From Robiginitomaculum sp. (lineage in GTDB: Bacteria; Pseudomonadota; Alphaproteobacteria; Caulobacterales; Maricaulaceae), in the NCBI GenBank assembly GCA_002733905.1, contig NVXK01000005.1, positions 126,317 through 190,316 of the forward strand: 64,000 nucleotides of DNA, given 5' to 3'. Each line of letters begins with the position of its first letter. Position 1 is the stretch's first letter. The notes under the pieces were generated by a model that was not told the origin of the DNA, did no database searches, and worked only from the letters and a program-made list of their open reading frames with translations. Made by a program: the position numbers and the translations under genes. Below, piece by piece: positions 11,249 to 20,765 of this stretch.

Positions 11249-11277
11249 AAAAAAGGGAGGCTGAAACCTCCCTTTTC
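11249..11277 (-). terminator. Rho-independent terminator of mscL
   Basis: A perfect 10-bp stem, AAAAGGGAGG (11251-11260) and CCTCCCTTTT (11267-11276), with a six-base loop. Read on the minus strand it is followed by a run of T. It lies 33 bases past the mscL stop. Confidence 0.9.
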
Positions 11278-11308
11278 ATTAAAGTTATGTCTCTGTGACT
11301 ATTTGTGA

Positions 11309-11725
11309 CTATTTTTTCAAAAGATCACGGATTTCGGCAAGAAGAACTTCTTGTGCAGGCGGTGCAGATGGTGCGGCCTCTTCTTCTTCTTTCTCAGCTT
11401 CCATCGCTTTGTTCATGCCTTTAATGATCATAAACATGACAAATGCGACAATGATGAACGAGATAAGCGCGGTTAGGAAGTCACCGATATTAATAGAAAC
11501 GGCTTCTTTGACAGTTTTGTCGCCTTCCATTACGGCTTCTTTCATCACGTATTTCCAGCTCGCAAGATCAAGGCCGCCCATGAGAGGACTGATTGCAGGC
11601 ATGAATACGCCATCGATGAATGATTTAACAACTGTACCAAATGCGGCGCCCATTACGACACCAACGGCCATATCGACAAGATTGCCCTTCATTGCGAAGG
11701 TTTTGAATTCTGTCATCATACCCAT
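11309..11725 (-). CDS. mscL: Large-conductance mechanosensitive channel MscL
   Basis: 138 residues. The N-terminal FKTFAMKGNLVDMAVGVVMG is the conserved MscL gate and first helix. A second helix follows (residues ~82-105, FLTALISFIIVAFVMFMII), then a charged tail of glutamates, a proline-alanine stretch and the C-terminal helix EVLLAEIRDLLKK. The homopentamer opens in the inner membrane under osmotic down-shock. It is transcribed alone and has its own terminator. Confidence 0.96.
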   Translation of the reverse strand: MGMMTEFKTFAMKGNLVDMAVGVVMGAAFGTVVKSFIDGVFMPAISPLMGGLDLASWKYVMKEAVMEGDKTVKEAVSINIGDFLTALISFIIVAFVMFMIIKGMNKAMEAEKEEEEAAPSAPPAQEVLLAEIRDLLKK

Positions 11726-11842
11726 AGTATTTTCCCCCTAGGATGTAATACGTTCTGATGAACGCATGGATGCGCGCACTAAACAATAAAAAATGGTGGA
11801 GGTCAATATGTTGACACTGTCAGACGTGATAAGAGATAATTT

Positions 11843-12133
11843 CTAATCTTTGAGAGTGTTGTCGATTTTTTCACGTATTTCTTTGCCAGCACGGAAAAAA
11901 GGTACATATTTTTCAGGGACAGCAACAACTTCACCAGAGCGAGGGTTTCGGCCTGCACGGGCTTTGCGGTAACGTGGTGAAAAAGTACCAAAGCCACGCA
12001 GTTCGACGCGTGCGCCTTTTTCCAGAGTCTGTGTGATGGATTCAAATACAATCGCAACAACACGTTCAACCTCGGTTAAACTAAGATGAGGGTTTTCAAT
12101 TTCTAGAATTTCGATGAGTTCCGACTTAAGCAT
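11843..12133 (-). CDS. ihfB: Integration host factor subunit beta
   Basis: 96 residues of the HU/IHF family. It starts with KSELIE, and the DNA-bending arm carries RAGRNPRSGE with the intercalating proline. GFGTFSPRYRKAR is the family signature. It binds and bends DNA with IhfA. In many alphaproteobacteria it lies directly downstream of rpsA; here two accessory genes lie between them. Confidence 0.94.
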   Translation of the reverse strand: MLKSELIEILEIENPHLSLTEVERVVAIVFESITQTLEKGARVELRGFGTFSPRYRKARAGRNPRSGEVVAVPEKYVPFFRAGKEIREKIDNTLKD

Positions 12134-12163
12134 GGTTTACTTTGACGTTGAATCAGGGCTTCG

Positions 12164-12577
12164 TCAAGAGGGATTGAGATTCAAAGTTGTAAGTTTGGAT
12201 TTTATATCGTCTCTCGCTGTGCGAAAACGCGCTAGAAGTGCGTTTGCAGTGATTTTGGGGTCATTGCTCGCGGGGTCAGTGAAAGGCCAATGTAAATGCT
12301 TGGTTGTGCCTGGGACAATCGGACATATTTCATCAGCGCAGAGAGTGATGATAATGTCCATTATGCCCGTATCAATTTCGTTGATCGATTTTGATGTGTG
12401 GGTGTTTAGATCAATGTTGATTTCTGCCATGACTTCAATTGCATATGGATTTACAGATGTGGCGGCCGAACCCGCACTGTAAACATTGGCAATATCTTTG
12501 TACATTTCACGGGCAAGGCCCTCGGCCATTTGGCTACGGGCGGAATTGGCGACACAGAGAAAGAGAATGTTTTTCAT
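12164..12577 (-). CDS. arsC: Arsenate reductase of the low-molecular-weight phosphatase / ArsC type
   Basis: 137 residues. The phosphatase loop CVANSAR gives Cys8 and Arg14 (CX5R). Cys80 and Cys85 (TLCADEICP) match the two relay cysteines of thioredoxin-coupled ArsC, and Asp101 in FTDPA is the general acid. It should reduce arsenate to arsenite. No ars regulator or efflux gene is adjacent, so a related phosphatase role remains possible. Its start overlaps the upstream MNT-HEPN gene by four bases. Confidence 0.85.
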   Translation of the reverse strand: MKNILFLCVANSARSQMAEGLAREMYKDIANVYSAGSAATSVNPYAIEVMAEINIDLNTHTSKSINEIDTGIMDIIITLCADEICPIVPGTTKHLHWPFTDPASNDPKITANALLARFRTARDDIKSKLTTLNLNPS

Positions 12578-13497
12578 TGTTGCTGCTTTAGTTTTTCTAA
12601 ATGTTCTTCACAAATAATTTTGGTCAAGGACTGAAGCTGAACGACTTGTTTTCCAACCCATTCCAGATCGTGCATGGATATTTGATAATGTTTGGAATAA
12701 CGTGCTTGGATATAGGCATTTTTAATTTTAGAAAACCGTGTTTGGTGACGCTTGTAATAGCGTGGCCATGCCTCAACCAAGCGCGCATCCAGACTTTCAG
12801 AAAATGACCGTAGGCGATTGAGGTTATGGGTAAAGGGCGCGTGATTGGTCAGGACAAGCAGGAGACAATTATAGCTGGCTTCTACTGCCTGATGTAAGGT
12901 AAAGGCTGCGTCTTTTCGCCAACCAGTATCGTTTAGACCTTTGTTAAATTGGTCGGAGAATGTTTCTAAACGCCGTTGAATATAAGGAAACCATTCTTCA
13001 TAATATTCGTTTGCGACTTCATATGCTATTTTAGGTGATAAAGGGGTTATGGCTTTAAAACGGTGGCCGTTTACTTCGTAAAGAATAATGCCTTGATTTA
13101 TGATGTTGATGAAAAATGGTTTTCCGCCGACTAAACCGTCATTGATTTCTGCCATTGTATGGAGAATGAAATTGACTTCGGGTTTGTCAGGATTGGCAAT
13201 TTTTTCACGGACAAATCTATCTTCGGCGTGGCGCCAATATGCGTCACTATCGGTTAGCCCTTTGTGGGATACGACAATAAGAATATCGTAATCACTTATG
13301 TAATTTGTTTGCGGGGATTCAATCCAATCATTTCGGGCATGACTTCCAAACAGGATGATTTTTAGAATACGTCCCTGTTTTTTCCATTTACTTGTGGTCA
13401 GTTTAAGACTGTCCTCAAATTCATGAAATAAAATTTCAGTGATGCGCGATAATTCACGTTGTTTTTGTTCCGGTAAATGTTCGAGGCTTGTTTTCAT
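12574..13497 (-). CDS. Fused nucleotidyltransferase (MNT) and HEPN domain protein
   Basis: 307 residues. Residues ~40-140 hold a polymerase-beta-like nucleotidyltransferase: LFGSHAR at 49-55 and the metal-binding pair in SDYDILI (Asp69, Asp71). Residues ~175-300 form a helical domain that looks like HEPN, beginning near WRKDAAFTLHQAVEASYN. MNT and HEPN proteins are often paired as antitoxin and toxin; fused forms also occur and are mostly uncharacterised. It is co-transcribed with the ArsC gene and interrupts the usual rpsA-ihfB order, so the pair was probably acquired. Confidence 0.8.
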   Translation of the reverse strand: MKTSLEHLPEQKQRELSRITEILFHEFEDSLKLTTSKWKKQGRILKIILFGSHARNDWIESPQTNYISDYDILIVVSHKGLTDSDAYWRHAEDRFVREKIANPDKPEVNFILHTMAEINDGLVGGKPFFINIINQGIILYEVNGHRFKAITPLSPKIAYEVANEYYEEWFPYIQRRLETFSDQFNKGLNDTGWRKDAAFTLHQAVEASYNCLLLVLTNHAPFTHNLNRLRSFSESLDARLVEAWPRYYKRHQTRFSKIKNAYIQARYSKHYQISMHDLEWVGKQVVQLQSLTKIICEEHLEKLKQQQ

Positions 13498-13576
13498 GAA
13501 ATAGGCTTAGCAAGGGTTTGTGGATTTGTCGTGTAAAATTATCCTAGATATATGAATGATAAAAATGAAACGGCCA

Positions 13577-13613
13577 CAAAAAAAGCCCCCCAGAGAATAT
13601 CTGGGAGGCTTGT
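13577..13613 (-). terminator. Rho-independent terminator of rpsA
   Basis: Arms 13583-13594 and 13600-13611 (AAGCC and GGCTT with CCCAGA and TCTGGG, one mismatch) enclose a five-base loop. On the minus strand a run of seven T follows. It is 26 bases past the rpsA stop. Confidence 0.88.
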
Positions 13614-13636
13614 CATTATTTAGACTTAGGAAAGAG

Positions 13637-15328
13637 TTAGTCTTTCTTAAGGGCCGCACCAAGGATATCACCAAGGGACGCGCCAGCATTTGTTGAGCCG
13701 TATTGTGCCACTGCTTCTTTTTCTTCAGCATATTCAAGTGCTTTGATAGAAAGTGTTGCACGGTTTGTTTTACGGTCCATCTTAACGATAAGGGCGTCAA
13801 CTTTGTCACCAACAGCGAAACGCTCTGGACGTTGATCTGAACGTTCACGTGAAAGGTCAGCTTTGCGGATAAAGGCTTTGCCTTCATTGTCGTCACCATA
13901 AGTAACTTCAATGCCACCAGTGTTAACTTCAGTGATTGTACAGGTAACAGTTTTGCCGCGTGATGCGCCAGGTACTGCGCCTGTATCTTTGGTAAGTTGT
14001 TTAACACCAAGGCTGATACGTTCTTTTTCGATATCAACTTCGAGGATTTTTGCTTCGACCATGTCACCTTTGGTGTATTCAGACAGCGCTTCTTCACCAG
14101 ACTTATCCCATGAGAGATCAGAAAGATGTGCCATGCCGTCAATCTCGCCGTCGAGACCGATGAAGAGACCAAATTCAGTGATAGAACGCACTTCGCCTTT
14201 GATTGTTGAACCAACAGGGAAACGATCAGTAAAGCTATCCCAAGGATTTTCCATCAATTGTTTGATACCAAGTGAAATACGACGTTTCTCTGGATCAACT
14301 TCAAGAACGATAATGTCGATCTCTTGTGATGTTGAAACGATTTTACCTGGATGGATGTTTTTCTTCGTCCAGCTCATTTCAGAAACATGTACAAGACCTT
14401 CAACGCCTTCTTCAAGTTCTACAAATGCGCCGTAATCAGCAATGTTTGAAACTTTACCAACAAGCTTGGTGCCAACTGGATATTTCGCAACTGCTGCCAA
14501 CCATGGATCTTCGGTCAACTGTTTCATGCCAAGGCTGATACGTTGTGTTTCAGGATTGATACGGATGATTTTCACTTTAACAGTTTGATCAACAGTAAGG
14601 ACTTGGCTTGGGTGGCTTACGCGACGCCAAGACATGTCTGTCACATGAAGAAGACCATCAATACCGCCAAGATCAACAAAGGCGCCGTAATCAGTGATAT
14701 TTTTCACAATACCTTCGCGCTCTTCGCCTTCAGCCAAATTGCTGACAAGCTCTGCGCGTTGTTCTGCACGGCTTTCTTCGAGGATAGCACGACGAGAAAC
14801 AACGATATTGCCACGTGGGCGATCCATTTTCAAAATCATGAAGGGTTGGTCTTGGTTCATCAATGGTGTCACGTCACGTACAGGACGGATATCAACTTGT
14901 GAACCTGGCAAGAATGCGTTTACGCCGCCAAGATCAACAGTAAAGCCACCTTTAACGCGGCTAACAATTGCGCCGTTAACAGGTTTGCCTGATTTGAAGA
15001 TTTCGTCCATTTTGATCCAGCTTTCTTCACGGCGCGCTTTGTCGCGTGAAAGAACTGCATCACCAAGAGCATTTTCGATGCGCTCGAGATAGATGTCAAC
15101 TACGTCGCCAACAGCAACCGCTGTATCTTCACCTGGTACATAAAATTCGCGTATTGAGATGCGGCCTTCAGTTTTTAGGCCTACGTCGACGATAACGATG
15201 TCTTTTTCGATTGCTGTTACTGTGCCTTTAATGACAGTACCCTCTTGCATTGAATTTGTTTCAAGGGCGGCTTCTAGCATCGAAGCAAAATCATCCGTCG
15301 TCGGATTAAGGTGTTGAGCTTCGCTCAT
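13637..15328 (-). CDS. rpsA: 30S ribosomal protein S1
   Basis: 563 residues with six S1 RNA-binding repeats, starting near residues 28, 112, 198, 284, 371 and 458. Repeats 3-5 show ITDYGAFVDLGGIDGLLH, IADYGAFVELEEGVEGLVH and ITEFGLFIGLDGEIDGMAH. It recruits mRNA to the ribosome. The ATG giving MSEAQHLNP is preferred to one 11 codons upstream, which would add an unconserved leader. The order cmk-rpsA is the usual one. Confidence 0.97.
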   Translation of the reverse strand: MSEAQHLNPTTDDFASMLEAALETNSMQEGTVIKGTVTAIEKDIVIVDVGLKTEGRISIREFYVPGEDTAVAVGDVVDIYLERIENALGDAVLSRDKARREESWIKMDEIFKSGKPVNGAIVSRVKGGFTVDLGGVNAFLPGSQVDIRPVRDVTPLMNQDQPFMILKMDRPRGNIVVSRRAILEESRAEQRAELVSNLAEGEEREGIVKNITDYGAFVDLGGIDGLLHVTDMSWRRVSHPSQVLTVDQTVKVKIIRINPETQRISLGMKQLTEDPWLAAVAKYPVGTKLVGKVSNIADYGAFVELEEGVEGLVHVSEMSWTKKNIHPGKIVSTSQEIDIIVLEVDPEKRRISLGIKQLMENPWDSFTDRFPVGSTIKGEVRSITEFGLFIGLDGEIDGMAHLSDLSWDKSGEEALSEYTKGDMVEAKILEVDIEKERISLGVKQLTKDTGAVPGASRGKTVTCTITEVNTGGIEVTYGDDNEGKAFIRKADLSRERSDQRPERFAVGDKVDALIVKMDRKTNRATLSIKALEYAEEKEAVAQYGSTNAGASLGDILGAALKKD

Positions 15329-15437
15329 AATATAGTCTCCAATAGATATTTGACATGCCAATTGGTTGGTTCCAACGGTCTAGCCCGGACCATCCGGACG
15401 TCTCTGTGTTCGGGCTGTTACAGTTTAAAGCTTATGC

Positions 15438-16076
15438 TTACCTTAAAGCGGCATCAATTATTGAAATTACCGCCTCGAACGCCGCGTCTATAGACAAATT
15501 TGACGTATCTAGCAAGTGTGCATTTTCAGCAGGTTTTAAGGGGGCCTCGGCGCGGTTCATATCGCGGTGGTCACGTTCGGTTAATTGGGCCAGAACTTCG
15601 TCGTAGGAAATGTCCTCATTATAGGAAATGAGTTCTTTGTGGCGACGCTTTGCACGGATGCTCGGTTTGGCGTCAATATAGATTTTTACGTCTGCATTTG
15701 GGCAAATTACTGTGCCAATATCACGGCCATCAAGGACGGCCCCGTCAAAGCCTTTGGGTGGGTTTTGTGCAAAGCCTGTTTGGAAGGTGAATAGTGCGGC
15801 GCGCACTTGCGTATGTACGGCAACTTTTGACGCGGCGGCCCCAATCGGGCCAGATTTAAGCTCTGGATTATCTAGATCATTGAGGGTGAGCGTTTTTGCC
15901 AGTTTTGCACAGGCTTTGCCGTCTTCAAGATCAACATTATTCTCGATGGCTTTGGCGGCAGTTGCGCGGTAGATTTTACCTGTGTCTAAATAGGCATAGT
16001 TATAATGTGCACCAATTTTTTTCGCGAGTGTGCCTTTGCCTGAAGAAAATGTACCATCGATTGCAATAACTACCAT
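15438..16076 (-). CDS. cmk: Cytidylate kinase
   Basis: 212 residues. The P-loop GTFSSGKGT is at residues 8-16, YLDTGKIYRA is the CMP-binding segment, and VLDGRDIGTVICPNADVKIY is the family signature. It phosphorylates CMP and dCMP. It follows aroA by nine bases, so the two are probably one transcript, with rpsA next. Confidence 0.96.
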   Translation of the reverse strand: MVVIAIDGTFSSGKGTLAKKIGAHYNYAYLDTGKIYRATAAKAIENNVDLEDGKACAKLAKTLTLNDLDNPELKSGPIGAAASKVAVHTQVRAALFTFQTGFAQNPPKGFDGAVLDGRDIGTVICPNADVKIYIDAKPSIRAKRRHKELISYNEDISYDEVLAQLTERDHRDMNRAEAPLKPAENAHLLDTSNLSIDAAFEAVISIIDAALR

Positions 16077-16085
16077 GATGAATTC

Positions 16086-17444
16086 CTAGTGTGGCTTTGG
16101 CATAGTGATGGGCGCGCCAATCGAGGACATGAGATCAAAAAAGTCTGGAAAACTGGTGGCAATCATTGCGGCGTCATCAATGCTCACAGGGTTTTTTGTG
16201 CCAAGGCCTAAAACAAGTGCGCTCATGGCGATACGGTGATCATGATGTGTCGTGACGCACGCGCCGCCTTTAATACCGCTTGGCAATACCCCGCCTGTGA
16301 CGAGAAGGTTGTCGCCTTTAATTTTAGTTGCAACGCCGTTTTGGCTAAGGAGTGCGTGGGTGGCAACGAGGCGGTCGCTTTCTTTCACCCGCAATTCAGC
16401 AAGGCCGCGCATTTCTGTTGTGCCTTTGGCATAGGCGGCGATGACGGCCAAAATTGGATATTCGTCAACCATAGACGGTACACGGTCTTCGGGTACGGTC
16501 ACGCCGACAAGTTTTGAATATTTAACATGAATATCCGCAATAATTTCACCACCAGATTTACGGAAATTATCGGCGCGTAAAAACGCACCCATTTCTGTTA
16601 GGACTTCAAACAGGCCTGTGCGTGACGCGTTCATCATTATATTTTCAACGATAATATCTGAGCCCGGTACGACAAGCGCGGCAGCAATTAAAAAGGCTGC
16701 GGATGATGGATCGCCGGGTACGGTGACATTTGTTGCTTTCAAGAGGACGGGGCCTTTGATGGATACGGATGAACCCGTATCAATTGATTTACGGGTCACA
16801 GGCACACCAAAGGCTTCAAGCATGTTTTCCGTATGATCACGGGTGATACTTGTTTCAATCACTTCGGTCGTGCCGCGTGTTTTCAGGCCTGCGAGTATCA
16901 AAGCCGATTTCACTTGTGCAGAGGCGTGTGGGGGGGTGAAGCTAAATGGTTTTAAATTGCCGCCTTTGGTTTGCGAAAGCGGAAGTGTGCTGTTGGTTGA
17001 TGTGAATTTCGCGCCCATTTGGGTCAGTGGGTCAAGCACGCGACCCATTGGGCGCACAGATAGACTTTCGTCGCCAATATAATCAACCGTGATATTAAAT
17101 GCACTCGCCGCGCCCATCACAAGGCGAGCACCTGTACCAGCATTGCCAAAATCAACGGGGGCCTTGGGTGTTGTAAATCCGCGTTTGCCACAGCCCTTTA
17201 CGATCCATTTACCTTGGGATTTTTGAGTAATTTCAGCGCCAAAGGCGCGCATAGCTCCCGCAGTCTGTAAAATGTCGTCGCCTTCTAACAGGCCTTGAAT
17301 CGTAGTTGTGCCTTCGGCTAAAGCACCAAAAATCAAGGCACGATGAGATATGGATTTATCACCGGGGGCGCGGACAGTGCCTTTTAGGGGCGCATTTGGT
17401 TTTGTTGCGTGGGTTTGCGTCTCTAATGTGTTTGCATTTTTCAT
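16086..17444 (-). CDS. aroA: 3-phosphoshikimate 1-carboxyvinyltransferase (EPSP synthase)
   Basis: 452 residues. The N-terminal PGDKSISHRAL binds phosphate, GNAGTGARL is the PEP-binding loop and DHRIAMSALVL lies near the end. It makes EPSP in the shikimate pathway. The glycine in GNAG is at the position where the glyphosate-tolerant CP4 enzyme has alanine. The ATG at 17444 is preferred over one 14 codons upstream because the extra residues are not typical; this choice is tentative. Confidence 0.95.
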   Translation of the reverse strand: MKNANTLETQTHATKPNAPLKGTVRAPGDKSISHRALIFGALAEGTTTIQGLLEGDDILQTAGAMRAFGAEITQKSQGKWIVKGCGKRGFTTPKAPVDFGNAGTGARLVMGAASAFNITVDYIGDESLSVRPMGRVLDPLTQMGAKFTSTNSTLPLSQTKGGNLKPFSFTPPHASAQVKSALILAGLKTRGTTEVIETSITRDHTENMLEAFGVPVTRKSIDTGSSVSIKGPVLLKATNVTVPGDPSSAAFLIAAALVVPGSDIIVENIMMNASRTGLFEVLTEMGAFLRADNFRKSGGEIIADIHVKYSKLVGVTVPEDRVPSMVDEYPILAVIAAYAKGTTEMRGLAELRVKESDRLVATHALLSQNGVATKIKGDNLLVTGGVLPSGIKGGACVTTHHDHRIAMSALVLGLGTKNPVSIDDAAMIATSFPDFFDLMSSIGAPITMPKPH

Positions 17445-17608
17445 TTTAAAACCTATTTTTCCTAACAATCCTGTATTTCGTAGCATTTGTTAGTTGACTT
17501 GAGTGTTTGGTACGCTAAGCAAACGAATGCAAGCCTGCCTTTGTAAGGGGACGGGTTAAAAATACAAGAAAATTACGAAACGCAATACAATAAAACAGGA
17601 TATTAAAC

Positions 17609-18049
17609 GTGGCTAAAGTAGATTTGGGCGAAAAGCAAAACTGCCCCGAGTGCGAAAAGAAATTTTACGACCTATCAAAGATGCCAGCAATATGCCCATA
17701 TTGTTCGACAAGTTTTGATCCAAGCCTGATTGCTGGCACGGCACAGCCTCTGCGTTCAAATGTAGACGAGCCTGATGAAGACGAAGTCAAAAAAGAGGAT
17801 GAGTCCGATGATGATGGTGATGATGCACAAGCAAAAGAACTAGAGCTTGACGGCGACAATGCAAACTTCGGCGGTTCTGGTAATGGCGGCGATGACGGCG
17901 ATGATGCTGGCGACGCGCCTAATATGGATGGTTTCTCAAGTTCAGACGATGTCGACGAGGAAGAAGCCGCTGACGATGAGGAGGAGGAGACAGCTCCACC
18001 AACAACGAAAGAAGGCGAAGAAGATAATGTCGAGGAAGAAGACGTTTAA
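17609..18049 (+). CDS. TIGR02300 family protein with a zinc ribbon and acidic tail
   Basis: 146 residues. The first 40 hold two CxxC pairs (Cys12/15, Cys29/32) around KKFYDLSKMPAICPYC, the TIGR02300 signature. The rest is extremely acidic, with long Asp/Glu runs. The function is unknown. It is divergent from aroA, which is its usual neighbour in alphaproteobacteria. Confidence 0.9.
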   Translation: MAKVDLGEKQNCPECEKKFYDLSKMPAICPYCSTSFDPSLIAGTAQPLRSNVDEPDEDEVKKEDESDDDGDDAQAKELELDGDNANFGGSGNGGDDGDDAGDAPNMDGFSSSDDVDEEEAADDEEEETAPPTTKEGEEDNVEEEDV

Positions 18050-18074
18050 TCCCTGATTTTCATGTTACGAATTT

Positions 18075-18106
18075 AAACCCTATATGTTCCGCATATAGGG
18101 TTTTTT
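18075..18106 (+). terminator. Rho-independent terminator of the TIGR02300 gene
   Basis: A perfect 12-bp stem, AAACCCTATATG (18075-18086) and CATATAGGGTTT (18092-18103), with a TTCCG loop and a following T run. Confidence 0.92.
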
Positions 18107-18117
18107 ATTGGCTAAAA

Positions 18118-19044
18118 TTAATATTGCAATGTGTGAAAAAGTTCTGCGATAAATATATCTGCTGAAATCATGCCACCGTCCCATATGGCGTCATAGTCAC
18201 GGGTTAGTTTCATCGCTTGGATTTGTTCAAGTGTTTTTCCTTGGGCTTTTTGTTTTGAAACTTTGCTTAACATGCCGTCTAGAAAAGCGTGATATTGCGT
18301 GAGCTCTTTTTTGTTTGTGATAGGGCCATGTCCTGGAATGACTATGGTTTTGTTATCGATACGTTCGAGGGTGAGGCTTAGAGCCGCGATTACGCCTTGA
18401 ACGGACCCGCCGTTTTCTAGATCAAAGAATGGATAGGTTTGATTGATAAAAATATCACCCATATGAACTAAATTAATATTGTTAAAGAAATAAATCGTAT
18501 CACTATCTGAATGGGCATGTGGAACATGCACAGCCTCAATATCTTTATTGTTAAGATAAACATGAAGGGTTTCATCAAAAGCAATGACGGGCAGAGCGGC
18601 TTTGTTTTGCGCTGGAATATCAAACCCGAAAACTTTCTGAGATGTACTCAGCCGCTTGCGGACGTTTGAGTGTGCAATAATAGTGGCATTCGCGTCACCC
18701 ATGGTATGGTTGCCGCCAGTATGATCCAAATGCCAATGTGTGTTTAACACATATTCTATATCACCAGAGGCAATTGTATTGATCGTTTCAAGCAAGCCGT
18801 CGGTTAGCTCGGTACTGAAATCATCAATGATGAAATTACCGTCATCACCCGTTGAAAGTAAAACATTACCGTTAATACCTGCGCCTACAAGTGCATAAAC
18901 GCCATTTTTTAAATTGGTTGCAGTGATTTTTGATGCTTGGTCATGAGCATGAGCTTTGGGAATTGTGTGCTGCATTTTGGGGGTTGCACAATTGGTCATG
19001 AAAAATATTGTTAAGAGGGCAATAGATAAGTTTTTGGTATTCAT
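18118..19044 (-). CDS. Exported metallo-beta-lactamase-fold hydrolase, probable lipoprotein
   Basis: 308 residues. The N-terminus is a signal with a possible lipobox ending at Cys19 (IFFMTNC). The metal site motif is NTHWHLDHTGGN, followed by HVPHAHSDSD, MGDIF and IPGHGP. This is the MBL fold. The subgroup resembles cell-wall or periplasmic hydrolases annotated as beta-lactamase-like; the substrate cannot be told. The ATG at 19044 has GGAG six bases upstream and is better than the GTG at 19056. Confidence 0.85.
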   Translation of the reverse strand: MNTKNLSIALLTIFFMTNCATPKMQHTIPKAHAHDQASKITATNLKNGVYALVGAGINGNVLLSTGDDGNFIIDDFSTELTDGLLETINTIASGDIEYVLNTHWHLDHTGGNHTMGDANATIIAHSNVRKRLSTSQKVFGFDIPAQNKAALPVIAFDETLHVYLNNKDIEAVHVPHAHSDSDTIYFFNNINLVHMGDIFINQTYPFFDLENGGSVQGVIAALSLTLERIDNKTIVIPGHGPITNKKELTQYHAFLDGMLSKVSKQKAQGKTLEQIQAMKLTRDYDAIWDGGMISADIFIAELFHTLQY

Positions 19045-19357
19045 AATAATCTCCACATAGAAAAGATAACGTCTTAATACTTACGAGTAATTATTACATA
19101 ATGGCAATGTTGTCTAGGGTTATGTTATAATATCATAATGCGTTGAGTTTATAACGACGAGCAGAATGATAGCGTATATATCTTCACCGCCGTACATGGA
19201 TTTCGAATTTGCTTGCAAGATAAAAAAAGCTATGTCATATCGCGACAGTAAGCACCGTCACCCGTTGGAGATGCTAGACATAGAATTGACATATGAGCAG
19301 AAACGCCAATCTGTTTTACCGATGAAATCGGCATAGGTATATATTCTAAATAGGTTT

Positions 19358-19433
<76 letters not shown>

Positions 19434-19438
19434 ACTTC

Positions 19439-19565
19439 CTTACAATTTTCGATATATAAAACAATGGTATAGATGCACGCTGCACACTATCCGGAGTTGC
19501 AGTCACTCATTTGCATGAGGTCGGGTGTCACTCATTGGTCACTCGGGATATGGCGGAAATAGTTT
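19439..19565. repeat. Post-tRNA block, copy 1
   Basis: About 125 bp following the tRNA CCA. It is clearly similar to 29936-30062, which follows the second tRNA 3' end. Shared words include ATATAAAAC, CACTATCCG-like and TGCATGAGGTC. It is probably the left-end arm of the integrated element family. Confidence 0.8.
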
Positions 19566-19586
19566 GGACCGTGGCCGAGTTATACA

Positions 19587-20564
19587 TTAGTCTTCACGTA
19601 AGTCATCTTCATCGTCTTCAAGAAACCCTTTTTGTAGAGTTAGCATTTTGATTATTCGGCCCACATCTTTTGCCGTTAGCTTTCCAGATGTGCGTACCTC
19701 AAAAGCCCCATCCTTAAATGTGCCGCTTGACAGGACTGTAAAACCGTTCTGCGCTTCTTTCGATGTAAGTGTGGGCGATTCATGTGGTTTGTTTACTAAA
19801 TGAGACGGCATAGGGGGAGGTGATTGAACTTCTGTTTCGGCCTTTTTCAATAAAGCAATGTTTTTTATTTCAATGGCAGTGGAACTATAATCATGGAATA
19901 CCCATTTTGAATCATCTGAAAACCCGAGAATTGTTGCCCCTTCTGGAAATTGATCGACATCGTTAACTGTACCTTGAATGAGGTCGCCAATTATAAAATC
20001 AGACAAAATATCAAGGGTTAAGTCTTTTTTTAAAGATTCTTGACTGTCTGATTTAGACAAAGAGTCAGGCTTGTCTAGGTGTGCGAATTCAATAGTTCTC
20101 ATGTATTGCTTGAGGAGGGCTTGGGAGGCTGTTTCATTATATCCGGCATCTGTTACAAGATAATGCTCTACAAAAACATTGTCAGGGAAAGGTGGGGGGA
20201 ATTTTTCGTAAAGTTTAGAATGGATCGCTGGTGTGAGAGCAGCTTGTTTTATAGCATTGTCTCTTTCTATACTATTCGGGCGCTTGTCCTGAACAATGCT
20301 GAGCGCTAAAGGGGTAAGGGCTATTTTCCTTTCATCTCCTCGACCCATATATTCCACAAGCCCAAAATGGTTTAGTGCAGCCATTGTTTGACGGGCTCCA
20401 CTGCTTTTTGCTCCGTATCCCCAGGCCTTATAAAAAGTACCTGCTGGGTAAGCGTTATCTTGTACTCCCATGTCGTATACGGCTTGTATTCGACCAAGCA
20501 TTTTGTCAAGGGAGGCAAATGGGTAGGCGGGGCTTCGTCCTGTTGATAATTTTTCATCGGTCAT
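19587..20564 (-). CDS. Hypothetical protein with N-terminal winged-helix-like region
   Basis: 325 residues, no family recognised with confidence. Residues ~12-85 (SLDKMLGRIQAVYD to MAALNHFGLVEYMGRG, then IALTPLALSIV) have the look of a winged-helix domain used by uncharacterised mobile-element proteins. The rest is charged, with a serine/lysine-rich middle and an acidic end. It is the first cargo gene after the tRNA. There are no membrane segments. A regulatory or defence role is possible but not shown. Confidence 0.7.
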   Translation of the reverse strand: MTDEKLSTGRSPAYPFASLDKMLGRIQAVYDMGVQDNAYPAGTFYKAWGYGAKSSGARQTMAALNHFGLVEYMGRGDERKIALTPLALSIVQDKRPNSIERDNAIKQAALTPAIHSKLYEKFPPPFPDNVFVEHYLVTDAGYNETASQALLKQYMRTIEFAHLDKPDSLSKSDSQESLKKDLTLDILSDFIIGDLIQGTVNDVDQFPEGATILGFSDDSKWVFHDYSSTAIEIKNIALLKKAETEVQSPPPMPSHLVNKPHESPTLTSKEAQNGFTVLSSGTFKDGAFEVRTSGKLTAKDVGRIIKMLTLQKGFLEDDEDDLRED

Positions 20565-20765
20565 GGCTTTGTCCTTTTGTTAGAGGCTTATTATCAGGAC
20601 TAAATGAATATGTCCAGAAATAAGTCTTGCAATATGACTAAATTACTTCTAAATACTTGGTAAGCACGATTCTGTGCAAGTTAAAAGAGATTGTTATGCA
20701 TTGATACGTATAGGGTGATGTGGCCATTATTATTTGAGAACCGCCATGCTGCCCCAAAACAAAAA

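Noticed and set aside
11295..11741. 148-residue open frame on the plus strand opposite mscL
   Set aside because: It is the exact complement of mscL, which has all family features and its own terminator.
12574..13497. Complete type VII toxin-antitoxin system
   Set aside because: Those have separate genes; here the two domains are fused and toxicity cannot be inferred.
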